The notes beneath the pieces were generated by a model that did not search any database, was not told the DNA's origin, and saw only the letters and a list, made by a program, of their open reading frames with translations. Shown one piece after another: positions 42,010 to 54,534 of a DNA stretch of 64,000 bases (position 1 is the first letter of the stretch; each line of letters starts with the position of its first letter). A program made the position numbers and the translations under genes. The DNA is from Mariannaea sp. PMI_226 (taxonomy: Eukaryota > Ascomycota > Sordariomycetes > Hypocreales > Nectriaceae). The stretch spans positions 62,001 through 126,000 of the forward strand of contig JANFOG010000017.1 in assembly GCA_024336345.1 (NCBI GenBank), written 5' to 3'.

Positions 42010-43672
42010 TTAATGGATATGGATGGATACTTTTGTCACTTTACGACGTCTTTCAATCAAGGATAATTGCTTCATGACACACAAGAGTCTCCAATATCTA
42101 TTTCTGCAAAATTTATCTCCACGAGTGCCTATCAATTCCAAGGATGAACTTCGGAAGCGATTGCTACGACAGGCCCGATTGGTTTCCGACGTCACGACAT
42201 ATGGCTTTGAGCCTTATTCGACCCGACTCGCCTCAATCACTCACACGTAATTTGCTCAGCTAGAAAAACAGCATTACTTGATAGGCAGAAACAGTAGCTT
42301 CGTCGCGACAGTGTAGCCTTTTTGGTTGACGAATTTTTTTTTTTTTTTTTTTTTTGAGCATCTGGTGCGTAGCGATTTCGATGCTGCTTGCTTTCGGCAT
42401 TGAGATGGTCAAGGAATACCAGATTATACTGCGGTAATTCATGTTGGCCTGGGCCTGATCGCTATGTGTAAGCTGAGTCAACCACAAGTGGCACTGCCCA
42501 TCTGTTTAGTATTCAGGTATGGCTTGCCCGTTGTTTTCCTTGTCATCATGAGACAGGTCACAACATTACATCCACATTAAATGGTGGCTGCATAAGACGT
42601 GACTCTGGCATAACTAATATGTACATGTCCTATAATTCACGATCAGCTTGTTGATCTCACAGAGCGATCCACAGACAGCTTAGGTCTTGGTGCTCATCCC
42701 GGGATCCCCGACGAGTACTACAGGGATGAATTAATCCATATCAATCGATCGATTTGTAGTCCCAAATTTCATTTAATGGCCATTGAAGTGGATATGTCGT
42801 CGGCTGGCTGAAACAGGGAATGAGATGCCGAGAGGAACTAAGAGCGTCTTGGTCAAGGAGCCCAACCATCGTTAACGAGCAGGGGCTCCCCGTTCAGTTA
42901 AAGATAATACTTTTCTCATGAATGTTCCACATGTGTTGCGGCTTCTCCACATCCTGTGAATTTCGCGAGGGTATTGCCAGGGATGATCAAACTACACTTC
43001 ACCGCCCGACTTCCCCAACTCCATGACTCCAATGCATCCGAGTTCAACAGCAAATTCTCTCAACAAATGTATGATATCGTCTCAAGGCAATCATATAGCA
43101 CAGTATATTCTGGGCTGCGCTCGAACTTGCTTGTTTATACTACTTCACAACAGGAGTACGGATCGGCTTGCTCCAACGTCGCCTCGGGGTTACATTGCAA
43201 GTCTGTGGCATTCATGACCAGGTCCTCAAAATTCTAGTAACCTTCGTCGTATGCGACCGCCTCAATGTCGTCGGGGACTGGATTACGCTGGTGTCCAACA
43301 AAAGAAAGCAAATTCCACTAGGAGCCTGGTCTGATGGTATGTCTGACGGAACGCGTGTTAGTAACGCTGACCGTCGAATCTTTCATTTACGGCGCCATGA
43401 GCCGGCACGTATTGCATGCAATCGCATCTGCCCTTGCGTTTTGCAAGCAAAGCATGAATACCTTCGGTCTGCCTTGTATGCCGTCTCGTAGAAAGATGAG
43501 CCCTACGACCGCTACTGGCTTTATTTACCCGAGCTGGACAAGTATTTAAAGGATCTCTTTGGCACGCCAATTATCCAACCTCTACAACCTTCCAACCACT
43601 TATTCTCGCTCTCCATCGCAATTCTAGATCATATCAACTAAATCACATCACATCACATCACAGAAACCTCTA
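42010..43672. other. Gene-poor interval with a T tract
   Basis: About 1.7 kb. A 22-T run at 42334-42355 may be the inverted poly(A) of a retroposed copy, but no duplication is seen around it. A 75-codon + frame at 42023 and the frames at 43.0-43.5 kb have no features. CATCA repeats (43644-43662) lie in the leader of the next gene. Confidence 0.4.
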
Positions 43673-44700
43673 ATGGATCCCAAAAAGTTCTTTGGCAACT
43701 TCAGAAAGAAGATTTCTCGCAGTGGCCGTAGCGATCTAAGCACCGCCAAGAACAGCCCTTTCGTGCCTGAAGCCTCTACCTCCCGGTCACCGGCGACACA
43801 GGATCCCTGTAAGTCTTTACATTCTGTCACCCGAGGATGATCGGACGCTGCTAACACCCCAACGTCACAGTTCCTGATGCGCCTCCTGCGTACACTCCTA
43901 CTGCAGGGCCAACTGAGAATCCACAGCACCCTGACTCTCGTTCGCTAAAAAGTCGATTTATTTTCGGACCTTCTGAGGATAAATATGCATTCCTCTCAAG
44001 TTTCGACACAATCTTTGTCATTGACGACTCGTCATCCATGAGGTATCCAAGTCGCAGCTCTATTCATAGTTCGAAGACCCGTTGGGTGGAAGTGCAGAAT
44101 GCTCTCGATGCCGTCCTTCCAATCTGTACTAGTCATGATCCAGATGGCATCGACATCTACTTTCTCAACCACAAATCCAAAGACGAAGGCTCCGAGTTCC
44201 GGGCTGCTGGTGGCTACCACAACATCTATAGTCACGAACAGGTTCAAGTCTCGTTTGAGGAGGCGAATCCACAGGGAGCCACGCCAACTGGAACATGTCT
44301 AAACCGAATCCTCCGTCCGTACTTGAAGAATCTCAAGGCAAACAAGAATAGCATGGAGGACGTCAAGCCCGTTAATATCATTGTTATTACCGACGGAATG
44401 CCTACTGATAACCTTGAGGAGATTGTTATTCATTACGCCAAAATGCTGGATGAATTGATGGCACCTCCTCATCAAGTCGGCATCCAGTTCTTTCAAGTTG
44501 GGGACAATTCTGAAGCAACTCGATCTCTTGACCACCTTGACAATGAGATCAGCAAGAAGAGTAATGTCCGCGACATGGTTGATACTGTTGCCTGGAAATC
44601 AGTCAAATCTGGAAAAGAACAGAGCCTTTCCGCCGACAGTATTCTCAAGGTTGTTTTGGGCGCAGTAATGCGAAAGTTGGACGAAAAGCCCGTCAAATAA
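43673..44700 (+). CDS. von Willebrand factor A-domain protein
   Basis: Exons 43673-43808 and 43871-44700, a 62-nt intron, phases consistent, 321 aa. After a basic, Ser/Pro-rich N-terminus (about 80 residues, disordered) comes a vWA domain (about residues 100-290). It starts TIFVIDDSSSM, the DxSxS metal-ion-dependent adhesion site; Thr in GATPTGTCL and the Asp in VITDGMPTDN fit the remaining MIDAS positions. Such intracellular vWA proteins are numerous in filamentous fungi and are thought to act as metal-dependent protein-binding modules; the partner is unknown. There is no signal peptide, so it is probably cytosolic. The intact MIDAS suggests it binds Mg2+. Confidence 0.85.
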
Positions 44701-45390
44701 TGGTATCTTGGTCGATATGGTCCTGATGATGAATCTTGTCCTCCTGAGGAGAGTATGAAATGGGGTGTTTTGTGGCGATATGGAGCTTATCTTGGACAAT
44801 AAATATAGATTAACCACCCATCTCACGTTAGAGCTCTGTTAAATAACGGGGAGAACCTTAGATTTGTCACAAGATAACAGTTGCAGGTATATAAAATGTT
44901 TCCTGGGAGCGATCTTGGAAACCATCTTTCCGTGTTAAGAATCAATAAGACGACCGCAACAACGCAACTTTCCCGTAGTGATGTAAAATAAACATATCAT
45001 AGATAGCTAAGATGGATAGTGATACTTTGCTATTTCGCTGCAAGGTTTCGATATCGATCTGGTCGACCAACCCACAACAGGTCGTAACCTCCGTCCACTA
45101 TCTCAGCAAGCGGGACAGTCCTAGAGAGGGGTAGAGATGATGTAGAGAGCAATTGGACGAGGCCGGTAATTAGGGTTGACGCTATCTAGGAGCGTGGGAA
45201 ATGTAGGAGAAGGTCAAGCATATTTCTCTCTTATCCCATTATTATGAGCTAGGTTTATGGCCGCAGGCGAAAGGTAAGGGAAGAAATGTCTAATACACTG
45301 CAATGCTCAAGAGGTATGCACCCGCAGGAGCGACTCTGCTCGTTGCCGGATATTTTGTCTTAACGCGTGATAAACGGTTTCTTTGCTTAT
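44701..45390. other. Intergenic, no recognisable feature
   Basis: About 690 bases between two convergent genes. Nothing beyond short frames. Confidence 0.45.
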
Positions 45391-45984
45391 CTAGCTACCA
45401 GTGTATCCCCCCGCGACCATGGCAAGAACCGACAAGTTTTTCGCCCATGAGACTGATGCCCCCTCCCAGGTTTCCTTGCATAACCGATAATCGTTCTCAC
45501 CCTGGATTTCAATGATACCACTCTCTAATGCGAAATGTATAAAAACATCGGCAACGCCACACCCTTCCCCTTTCTCTACATGCAGCCAAACGTGCTCGGT
45601 CCATTCATCCCAATCAGCCAGTCGCTTGAATACCTTCTGGCACTCACGTCGTGCACAATGTAAGTGTTCCGGACGGTCCCGACTGGCAGTGATGCATTCA
45701 CTCTGTAGTCGTTCAATTTCCGGGCCTTGTGCTATTTGGTGCTTGCGCTTCAAATGGTTTGTGAACAAATCTTTGCGATTATACCCTTTTTTCTGCCCTT
45801 CACCTTTCTTGCACTTTGAACATGTATAGAGCTGCGAGTGAAAGTGCTTGGTGCTAACGTGCCGCTTCCAATCACTCTTAAATGTGGTTATGCTTGTGCA
45901 GCCAGCAAACGCAAATATACATGGAATCTTGCTTGAGGGTTGAGAGATAATATGCTCTCGATTGTTAGTGATGATCAGATCCAT
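45391..45984 (-). CDS. C2H2-type zinc finger protein (197 aa)
   Basis: Single exon, ATG at 45984. Three zinc-finger-like units: CIFAFAGC followed by HVSTKH (residues 22-46), CSKCKKGEG followed by HLKRKH (55-82, with a long loop), and CARREC followed by HVWLH (about 110-134). This arrangement, with an atypical long middle finger and a final WDEWTEHVWLH segment, is common in fungal proteins annotated as C2H2 finger domain proteins. DNA binding is possible but not proven. No activation or dimerisation domain can be identified, and the protein is short. Confidence 0.75.
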   Translation of the reverse strand: MDLIITNNREHIISQPSSKIPCIFAFAGCTSITTFKSDWKRHVSTKHFHSQLYTCSKCKKGEGQKKGYNRKDLFTNHLKRKHQIAQGPEIERLQSECITASRDRPEHLHCARRECQKVFKRLADWDEWTEHVWLHVEKGEGCGVADVFIHFALESGIIEIQGENDYRLCKETWEGASVSWAKNLSVLAMVAGGYTGS

Positions 45985-48857
45985 TGAACGGGAGGCTTTT
46001 AACCCTTACTGTATTTGGGGAGATATCCGGCAATTTTTTCCGATCGCGAGCGTCTTGCGACACAGACTTCTGCTGTTGGGTTGGAGGCTCCATTGTAACC
46101 TAAGCTTGGTGCTGAGCGAGTGCTCCAATCAGTAGTTAAAGGCCCAGCAAAAGAAATCCAGCGGTCTAATGTGGAACGCGGGAAAGGGAAAGAGCAGGAA
46201 AAAGGGATAAGGAATTTTGAAATGGCTTGGGTAGGCTAAGAACTAACGAGAGAGCAATGTAGCACCTGACCCAAGCATCTTCTGATTAACGCGCCAACGT
46301 GGGTGGCCTTGCTGATGGCCTGCAGCATTGTACTTGGTGGGAGGAGTAAGCCGATTCCATTGCGGCAGAGGCCTTTCCCTCCAGCAAACGCCAGGAAAGG
46401 TGGGGGATTACAGCTGGAACCTTGCTGACTCAACCCACTGTGCAGTACGGTCCAGTCGTGAACTTCAAATATGAGTCTTGTGAGCATATGCAGAAGATAG
46501 CGTAAAGGATGCACGCATTAGAAATCGAGAAAGAATCCATCTTGTGTCACGCTCTTGACCCCCATCGCCATACCAACAGTTCAGGTTCGTGATAGCTAAA
46601 GGTGGGATAACGCGCCGCGGAATAGCTCGGCATGCAATGAGATGGCTGGCTGGCAGCTGGACGGATTGGAGGCGGGCTCCGCTGCCATTAGACGTAGCAG
46701 CATCTAAACTACCAGCTCTGCAGCCGTATCCTGGTACCGAGTAATCTCTTGTCTGTGTAGACGGAGGCTGCTCGTGGGTGTAGGAACTGAAGCTTGTCCC
46801 GATTAATCAGCTTTAGGAATTACATAGCGACCTCTTTCGATGAGAATGGTTTTCATCTTCATTCGCTCAGCCCAATCTTTTCTGTGTATAGAGCATGGAG
46901 TCCAGAGTAACCTGGATGATGAAACGGGCTTATGCTACGCGGGTGTGCTACTTTGTGGATCATGATGGGGTGCCAAGATAAGTTAAGCCATTGCCTGCAG
47001 AACTGCATTTTTGCAAGTAGTTCACTCGATAGAATTTCTTTTTTTCGCCCCTGTTCATAATTTGTTAGGCGTACTGTATCACCTTGCACCATGAAGTAAC
47101 CACTCTCACTGCTCTTAGCTAGATTGAGCCTCCATTCATGAAGGACATCCCTCCCCCCCTCCGGTACAATAACACCCCTTGATCTGTGCTAGTACTTTTT
47201 AATCACAATCTCGTCAGATGCAGAGTCCAAATACATCCCCAATCAGACAGTCCTCTCACAAGGCATGCTCTGACCGGGGGTGCGGCCGACAAGTGCGAGG
47301 AACAGGAACGGGCCCAACCGCAGGTTGAACCGTTCAATCTCTTTTCAGGAAAGTCTCGTTACTCCCTTGATTATACATAGAAAGCCGACCAAGCTCCAAG
47401 CGTTGAGTGGTCGAAGGAGCGGCCGCATTGAGGGCTGTGCCTCGCCCCTAATGTACTGGACCTTGGAATCATTAATTGACTCGAAGAGGATATCCAGGTC
47501 ATGACGCTAACGAAATCTTTACGCCCCTGCTCCGGGGTCATGCCAGACGGCGGGTTGGATGAGCTCAAAGTGCTCTCTGTTGCCGCCTGACTAGCCTTCG
47601 ACAAACGCTGAGGAAGTTTATCGAACGCTGCATCTACCCCACCCCTCTAAAAACAAAGGTCTCCTCACTTGTCTACACTTTCCCGATCCTTTCAGCGCGC
47701 ACGCCGATTCTTCTCTCATTTCGCTAGTTTTGCGCTCCACTCGCACAGTAGAGGTACTGTATTACCATCTTTCATGTGCCTTCCGTGCGTCCCTCTTTTT
47801 CACTTGCAAGGCTGGACGCTGTACTAGTGCTAAGGCCGGTAAGAAGCTGAAGACAGAAGAGGCGAATTGTAGTGTGCTTTAACATTGCGTCTTATGGAAT
47901 ATCTGCAGAACATGTTCTCTATCCATGGTCCTTGTCCAGATGTGGCCGGCGGGCGATGTCGCGTCTCTTGCCAGTGGGCCGGTTTAAAAGTCGTTGTCGA
48001 CCAAAAGCGAAGCCCCTGCATCCGCTATTGGGGTTCTAGAGTTGCGCTTGCAGATGATCAGCATGAGTGCAAGACCAAATGATCTGGCTCATCGGTCAGT
48101 CATCTCGTACCCAATCCCCATGAATCAAGCCTAGCTTCCCTCCTTTAATTCTAGTTTCATTTAGGTCTAGGCGCCTTCTGTGAATGTACTCCATACACAC
48201 TGCCTGCCCATCTCTGGGTTCTTTCGGTCTGTTCTCTTTTCTCTCTCACACTCTTTCTGGATATTTCACCACATATCCACCCCTCCCCTCATGTTTGAGA
48301 TGACTAACCGGTGTGCCAGGATTCTTTATATTCTAGTGTAAGTGCCTGTCAGCTGGTAATCTTAACGAGCCCATCCCGCATCATCTTGCCCCTTCTTCAT
48401 ATCCATCTCGCCATACTCATGAGGAACGAGAGAAAAGCAAAATCCGAGAAGCTACCTATTTTTCGAGTCTGCTGACATGAGATACAATACAGAATATATG
48501 GCGTTCGCAAAATTTTACAGCATCCAATAAGCTTGTACCGTCGTTACCAGGTTGTTACATCTCACACGAATTTTGCCTGTTTCCTGCCTGCGGCACAACA
48601 GTACCCTCCTTCATTCAGTTGTTCTGGACATATTCTGACCTTGAATCCACAACTGTTCGTTCCACCAATAGTTAAAGATGAACAAAGGCAGCGGTCTTTG
48701 GACCAGTTCAAGTCCTCAATGCCACAGTCTTGGTTATGAACATTCGTATGACTACAGTTGTTTCGGACTAACACCCTCTGAATGGACAAGCGAGGTGCCT
48801 CTGCGACCATCACATATAGTACAGCCGCTGGCTCATCACCAGCTTCCTACACTGAAT
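45985..48857. other. Gene-poor interval, 2.9 kb
   Basis: Only short frames without features on either strand. It includes a pyrimidine-rich tract (about 48226-48300) ahead of the CENP-B-type gene. I see no mobile element that I can match to others in the window. Confidence 0.45.
48226..48300 (+). promoter_or_regulatory. CT-rich tract upstream of the CENP-B-type gene
   Basis: TTCTCTTTTCTCTCTCACAC and flanking CT-rich sequence on the + strand. Such tracts mark core promoters and transcription starts in filamentous fungi. The distance to the ATG (about 560 bases) would imply a long leader. Confidence 0.3.
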
Positions 48858-50151
48858 ATGCCTCGACGGAGCCAGCCAACAAAACCCTTGATTTTACCTA
48901 ACTATTTGTCTCCGCAAGGGAGGGTTATCCGTGCACCACTCGACGCCGGCTCGAGACTGCCTGCGAAAGTGACGAAGCGGAAGAAATTGACTACGGAAAC
49001 TAAACGGGTCATGTGTCAGATGGACAAAATGTACCCAGGAATTCCACAGGCAGATATAGCCACTCGTTTTGGAGTAGATCGAAGGTAAGCTGCTCGAATC
49101 ATCAGGTTTTTAGTTGTTTGGTGGTAAAAACGGTGGGGTTTGATGGAACGCGCTCTAACTGGGTCGTGTTTGCAGTACCGTTTCCAAGGTTCTTCGAGAC
49201 AAAGATCAGTATCTTCAGCCGGAGGAACAAGATACTTCTCATCTCGAGCTATTTCAGCACAAAAGTGCTGATTTCACTCGGACGATGATTAATTATATCA
49301 GGAGACAGATCAGCCATGGGTTTGAGGTGACTGACGCTGAGATTTTGGAGCGAGCAAAGCTATTTGCCCACGCCAGTGTTGACCAAGAAACCATTACAAG
49401 CGGGCTAGACCGCAACTGGCCGCAAAGGTTCAAACAGAAACACGGCATCGGATCTAACAAAGTCATACCACGGATTTCCCAGCCAATTATACCCCAAAGT
49501 TCTGACATACCCGGGTCGGCAGGGAGAGCAGAGGGGAACTTTTGTGGGCCCTCGTCCTTATCACCTATGGAACAGCTCTCGTTTTCGTCGGAAATCAAGA
49601 GAGATGAGGAGGCTCAAGCTGATGAATTAGGCCCTAGCTTTAGCTACAATCAGCCCGGACCGTACAGTTCCACGTATCTGTCAAGCAACGTTCAAACAGG
49701 CACGGATGGCATTGTCCACACGGATCCCCAACTGCATAGCCTTGAAGATTGGAGTAGCTCGTTTTCACCTATGAACAAGAACTACACGAACCAGCCGGCA
49801 CAGGCACAGGTGGAATTGATAACTCCCCAACAACAGCGCTTTGCATTTTCATTTTCGGGCCTGAAATCATCTGCCAACGACGACATCTCTATGCTTTCTG
49901 TGGATACAATCATGCACTTTCCGCTGCATCGGATTACCAGTGCCTCGAGCGGAACAGCACGATCCACGATGGCCTCGGTACCAACCAGTGGCATTTCTAA
50001 AACTCCAGTCGATTCTTCGACTGTGCCACCCTCCCAAGAGGATGCCCGTCGAGCGGCTGTTACAGTGCTCAGCTACATCCAGCAGCGGAGTCCCGTTGAT
50101 GCGAACGAGTATAACACCATCGTGCAGTTAATCGAGAAGCTGCAGAGCTAG
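48858..50151 (+). CDS. CENP-B-type HTH DNA-binding protein, no transposase domain
   Basis: Exons 48858-49084 and 49176-50151, a 91-nt intron, phases consistent, 400 aa from the ATG at 48858 (an in-frame ATG at 48678 would add 60 residues). Residues 37-85 form a psq-like helix-turn-helix (KLTTETKRVMCQMDKMYPG, IPQADIATRFGVDRSTVSKV). Residues 105-170 form the CENPB-type HTH (FTRTMINYIRRQISHGFEVT ... WPQRFKQKHGI). This pair is the DNA-binding half of pogo/Fot1 transposases and of CENP-B and the fission-yeast Abp1 group. The DDE catalytic half is absent and is replaced by a Ser/Gln/Pro-rich tail ending in a small helical region (RRAAVTVLSYIQQR). It is probably a domesticated transposase-derived regulator in the nucleus. 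Confidence 0.85.
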
Positions 50152-51181
50152 CATTAGCCTGGCAGGCCATTGATAGGGACTCTTATGAGGAGCTAGGGAA
50201 CCGACATTGAGCTGACTTCAATGATCTTCTAGATAAAGTCAATTGACAGTAAGAAGTCTTCACATGATTTCGCTGTGTACGAATTAGGATGGTGTTCTTG
50301 GACATTTCTTTTCTCATGCTCTATTCAATATTACATAGCACCATGCTCGCGAATGTTGAATATGGATAGTGTCTGGAGATGCAAGGAGATCGACGACAAT
50401 GGGCAATCTAGGAGCAACACATTGTCCGGTGGCTGATAGTTGATCAATCTTAATGGTGAGGCTCTCACCTTTGGATGTGCCCCGGTATTTGCATCAATTT
50501 GTCAAACATTGGCCACATTACGCCTGACACTAACGCCAATCGCTGTAACCAAGATATTGCCCATTCGAGTTCTTCACCCAATATATCACTGCTTTATATG
50601 CAAAGGCTGTTACCGACAAGAGGATACGCCACAAATCGAGGATATTGATGCTGTGGAAGCCCCACAAAGCTTCTCGGGCAGCAACACATCAGATTATATT
50701 GAGATGCTAGGGATAGATAGGTCTGAATATCCGCACATGCCAGCCTACATCTCGACGGTGAGTGCGGAAACTGCTGGCCGAAATTCGTGTGTTTCGACAA
50801 GCTGCACGATACAGTTTGTGACCATAATAAGGAAACTGGAAAACATCGTGGATGAAGGCAACAGAAATAAAGGAAACAGAAGATCAAAATAGCTCTTCAC
50901 ATTCCCGAAGGGCTCGAAGCGTTCGAGAACACCTGTGGCATTGTCTTGTAAATCTTCTCGTCTATACCGGGCTCATATTTGCACTACGGCGCCACATAAT
51001 TGGACGCAGTTGGGTTCCTCTTCATCAAGGTCGCAGTCCAGTCGTTGATTTATAGTTACTGACTCAGATCAGACTTGAGTAGCGAATATTTTCAGGAGAG
51101 TGCTAACTAAAGCGACAATCTTAATGATCAAACAATCCGCGTAATACAGTACCAAACGAGATGAAATCGATTTAAGAGCAC
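50152..51181. other. Intergenic, possible coding fragment
   Basis: About 1 kb. A 150-codon + frame (50440-50892) opens without ATG. Its middle (DIDAVEAPQSFSGSNTSDYI) looks protein-like, but I find no start or splice structure. It may be a remnant. Confidence 0.3.
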
Positions 51182-52646
51182 TCAATACTTCTTTAGAGGC
51201 TTTTGTCCATACACACTGAAGCTAAATTGCTCAACAGGTTAGCTTGACCCCTCAATCTGAATAATTTTTTCTCGAATTGCACTCACACTTGACCGAAGGC
51301 TTGGTTTTCGGAGTCGGAAAGAGCTCGGCGCATCTCAGTAGCGAAGACGTACATCTCTTGATCGGACCACCCAAGAATATCGCACAAGGGCTTGTTAACG
51401 AAACCGTCTAAGCCTTCGCTGAATCCGTACTGGACGAACAAGCCCAGCCTTTTCATCTTCGCGTCCTTAGGCCAGCGGCCTACAGGAACCTTATGAGTCT
51501 GAGCAACGACGCCTTCCATGCCTTCTTCTCTAAGCAGCTTTTGCAACTTTCCGTCGCTAAAGTCAAAGGTCTTCCCCGTAGTCTCTCCAACCTGGCGGAA
51601 GATATCAGCCCAGCGAGTGAAGATACTGGATTATGCTATTAGCTGCTGTGCTGTATCATGATCAAAAAGTGTCAATATACGTACTGGCTCTTATCATACT
51701 CGACTACGTGTTTCTGAGATCGTACTTGAAGATCAGGCTCCATACACTCGATCCAACCACCGGGCTTTAAAGCAGCATATGCCTGTTTAACTAGCCTCTT
51801 CCAATCCTCGATGCAACCCTGGAGCCAGCGAATATGGATGAAATCGACAGATTCTGGCGCGAACGTCCAATCAAGCTGAGCATCGTCAATCTGAAACTCA
51901 AGATTTGGTGGCACCCACGAGGGTTGTGAAGGCGTGATATCGGTCCCGATGACTCTAGCGGAAGGAAACTCATCTGCCATTTCGCTATGACTAATGAGCA
52001 CGAATTTTGGAAGATTTAATGAAGCATGGAAGGACTTACATCGCCCAGATACCTGTCCCAGTTCCAATGTCCAGAATGCTCTGTTATTTAAAGTTAGCAG
52101 CAGTGTACTAAGACCGATGAGGGCTATACTTACTTGAGGATTTTCGCAAATTGGTGCGAGATAGAGCTTACCATCTAACATTTGTGTCGTCCAATTGTGT
52201 CTATCGGCATGAATGAGCAAAAAAATACCTCTTGGCGCACATTAAAAATTATTACATGATATCTAGAGCGTTGAGCTGCTTCTCATCATTGGGGGCCCTG
52301 TGAGAGTTAGGAAAACATAGCAGGCCCCGAGGAAATGTAGAAGTACCAATGATTTCCATAATTTGAATTGGCATAGCTTCGGCCCTGGAAATAATGATTC
52401 TGAAGAAGGCTGGAGGCTATAGAGGCGGTTGAAATACTGGATCGAGAATTAGTGACGTCCATTTAACGGCTGTTCAGGAGATGCAACTTGCTTTTCGGAG
52501 TCGATACCTTCATCACTAATGGGATCCTAGCGTTGGTCAATGTCAAATATACTACACCAACCATGGGGATGGAGTGTGTGAACCCCATAACAGTTCTTGT
52601 TATATCATGAGGTACTCACAGGTTCAATAAGACGTTCAGTCGCCAT
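51182..52646 (-). CDS. LaeA-like SAM-dependent methyltransferase
   Basis: Nine exons on the minus strand: 52646-52620, 52526-52492, 52436-52347, 52297-52256, 52200-52134, 52080-52040, 51984-51685, 51625-51287, 51221-51182. Introns are 49-93 nt and every phase agrees, giving 326 aa. Intron 2 uses a GC donor (AA|GCAAGT). The SAM-binding glycine motif ILDIGTGTGIWAI starts near residue 88. GTDITPSQPSWVPPN, the LDWTFAPESVDFIHIR segment and LKPGGWIECMEPD are the standard later motifs. The family includes LaeA, the velvet-complex regulator of secondary metabolism, and the many UMTA-type paralogues. This sequence is more like a paralogue, and its substrate is unknown. The ending FSVYGQKPLKKY is conserved in type. 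No metabolite cluster is near. Confidence 0.85.
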
Positions 52647-54267
52647 GGCTATGACTATCAGAATGGATGGAATAAGATGGGGTATCCAGTATCGCTCGTG
52701 GGATATTGCCGCTTATATTCGACCTGAATTTGAGTCACATGATAAGGGGCGCGGCATCAAATCGCCATAATCGGGCCAAACCATCAGTATAGCGCTGACT
52801 GAACGCGGGATGACGCGCCACAGATGAGTTGGATCCGCCATGGACGAGTTGGAGTCGATCTGCGAGACCCGCCGAAGGTAGGACGAATACAAACTAATTG
52901 CCATATCCATGTAGTTGTCCACAAAAATGATATTTCTCATGCAGGAGCGATGTGGAGGTATCTTCTGCACCGAAACTTGTCCCAATTTATTAGCTTTGTT
53001 TTCTCAGTATCATAGCTCACACCCAGGGTGGCCGAGGTAGTCATCAGTTCTGTCTGTTCAGACAAGGGCGGCTTAGTCTCCATTTGACAAGCCCAATCTA
53101 TTACGAGATAGTTGTGGCAGGGATACAGATTGGCATCGGAGTACTGTAGACAACTTGGTCCTTCATGCAGTATGCTGGGATGTGTTGGTAATTTAGCGCC
53201 AACATCACATACAACGCATGCCTGGTGGCATGGGTTTAGTGTGAATAGGATAGTGATTCGCTGACCAGCTGCCCTTTTTGTAGTCCGGAGACGCGGCCAG
53301 AAAAGAGTATCAGCATAGTCAAGAATATGACGTATAAAATATTGACCACAGAAGTCCAAGTTAAGACGCGGAACCCCCGTCCCTCCCCACCCTTCCGGCG
53401 GGGGGTCCGAGGTTCGTCGTGGCGTAATATCCAGCAAAAACCTTCGAGGAGCGTCCCTTGGTCATGATCACTTCACGATCCGGATGTAGCCAGGAAGGAA
53501 CTTTGCAATCGGGATTCCTAACTGGGAAAGCTTGCTAGCGCGACTTGAAATCATGGTCCGTTGGCAACAAGTAACCCATTTCTGATTGATCGGAGCTCAT
53601 TCTCTAAATTACGCAGCACAATATTATTTGCGACATGTGTAGCAATCTAAACATTGTACTGGCCAGTGGAGTAGCTGTAGGTAAACCACCTTAAACTTGC
53701 AGACATCTTATACTAAGTGTGCTGGTTGAGCCAGCCAATTATGTGGAAGCTTCGTTTTGTCGTACGGCATTCGAGAAAATGTTGGTCGGAGTCGTCATCT
53801 CGACAAGGCCTATAGCAAAATTCAAAATAGGGACAGACCTTTAAGGACGAAGGGACACATGTGTTAAAGTACTATTGTTATGCTACACAAATAGTCAACC
53901 TAAATTAGTTACTGAAGCTTCGATGATCGGTAGTTGCCTCTGGGAATCTAGCATGATGACTGCTGCTACCCACAAGTTGAGGGGCCAACTTTCGGTTATT
54001 CATTCGGTATTCGCTCGTAAGTTTACTTCTAATTTGGGATGAATTTCGCAAAATAGGATCGTAAGGAGAGTGGTCTATTTGAAAGGCGTCCGAACTGCGA
54101 AGTGCGAACCAGCTTGAGCTTCGAATTCGGTTTGCTTGTTTCGATGGCCACAGGTGAGTGAGAGCAGAAAATAGTCACACATATGCGACCGAAATTCAAA
54201 TTAGACTTATTGTCATCGGCAAATTCAGGCTGAAGGTGTAGATCAATAGATCTTCTGTACATGAAGC
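52647..54267. other. Gene-poor interval
   Basis: 1.6 kb with short frames only, including a 166-codon minus frame (52937-53437) that lacks features. The first part should hold the methyltransferase promoter. Confidence 0.4.
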
Positions 54268-54534
54268 ATGGGAAGCTTGAAGGTATGGAAGAAAAACGAA
54301 AGGGAGAGCTTCGGCAGAGAATGTCACCCTCGTCTGCGACAATCTAAGGAACATACCTCGCTTGACTCATTGGTTGGAATCCCACCTGAAGTCAGACGCC
54401 AAATGCAACTGGGACATTTTCTGTCTCATGATTTGGACGTCCGCTGTATCCTAAGCATTGCGTCAGCGGTCCTCTCTCTCCTGGCAAGATTTTTCGGCTT
54501 TAGCATTGAAGCAGCAAACTACGCTGCTACATGA
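54268..54534 (+). CDS. Small hypothetical protein (88 aa)
   Basis: ATG at 54268. A basic, polar N-terminal half (MGSLKVWKKNERESF) is followed by a hydrophobic helix near the end (ILSIASAVLSLLARFFGFSI). It could be a small tail-anchored membrane protein or a chance frame. No family is recognised. Confidence 0.3.
   Translation: MGSLKVWKKNERESFGRECHPRLRQSKEHTSLDSLVGIPPEVRRQMQLGHFLSHDLDVRCILSIASAVLSLLARFFGFSIEAANYAAT

Noticed and set aside
42334..42355. T tract as the tail of a processed pseudogene
   Set aside because: No target duplication and no recognisable gene copy next to it.
5565..52646. P450 and LaeA-like methyltransferase as parts of one secondary-metabolite cluster
   Set aside because: They are about 44 kb apart and there is no backbone synthase, transporter or prenyltransferase in between.
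52937..53437. 166-codon minus frame
   Set aside because: No domain or splice structure, and its composition is unlike the neighbouring genes.
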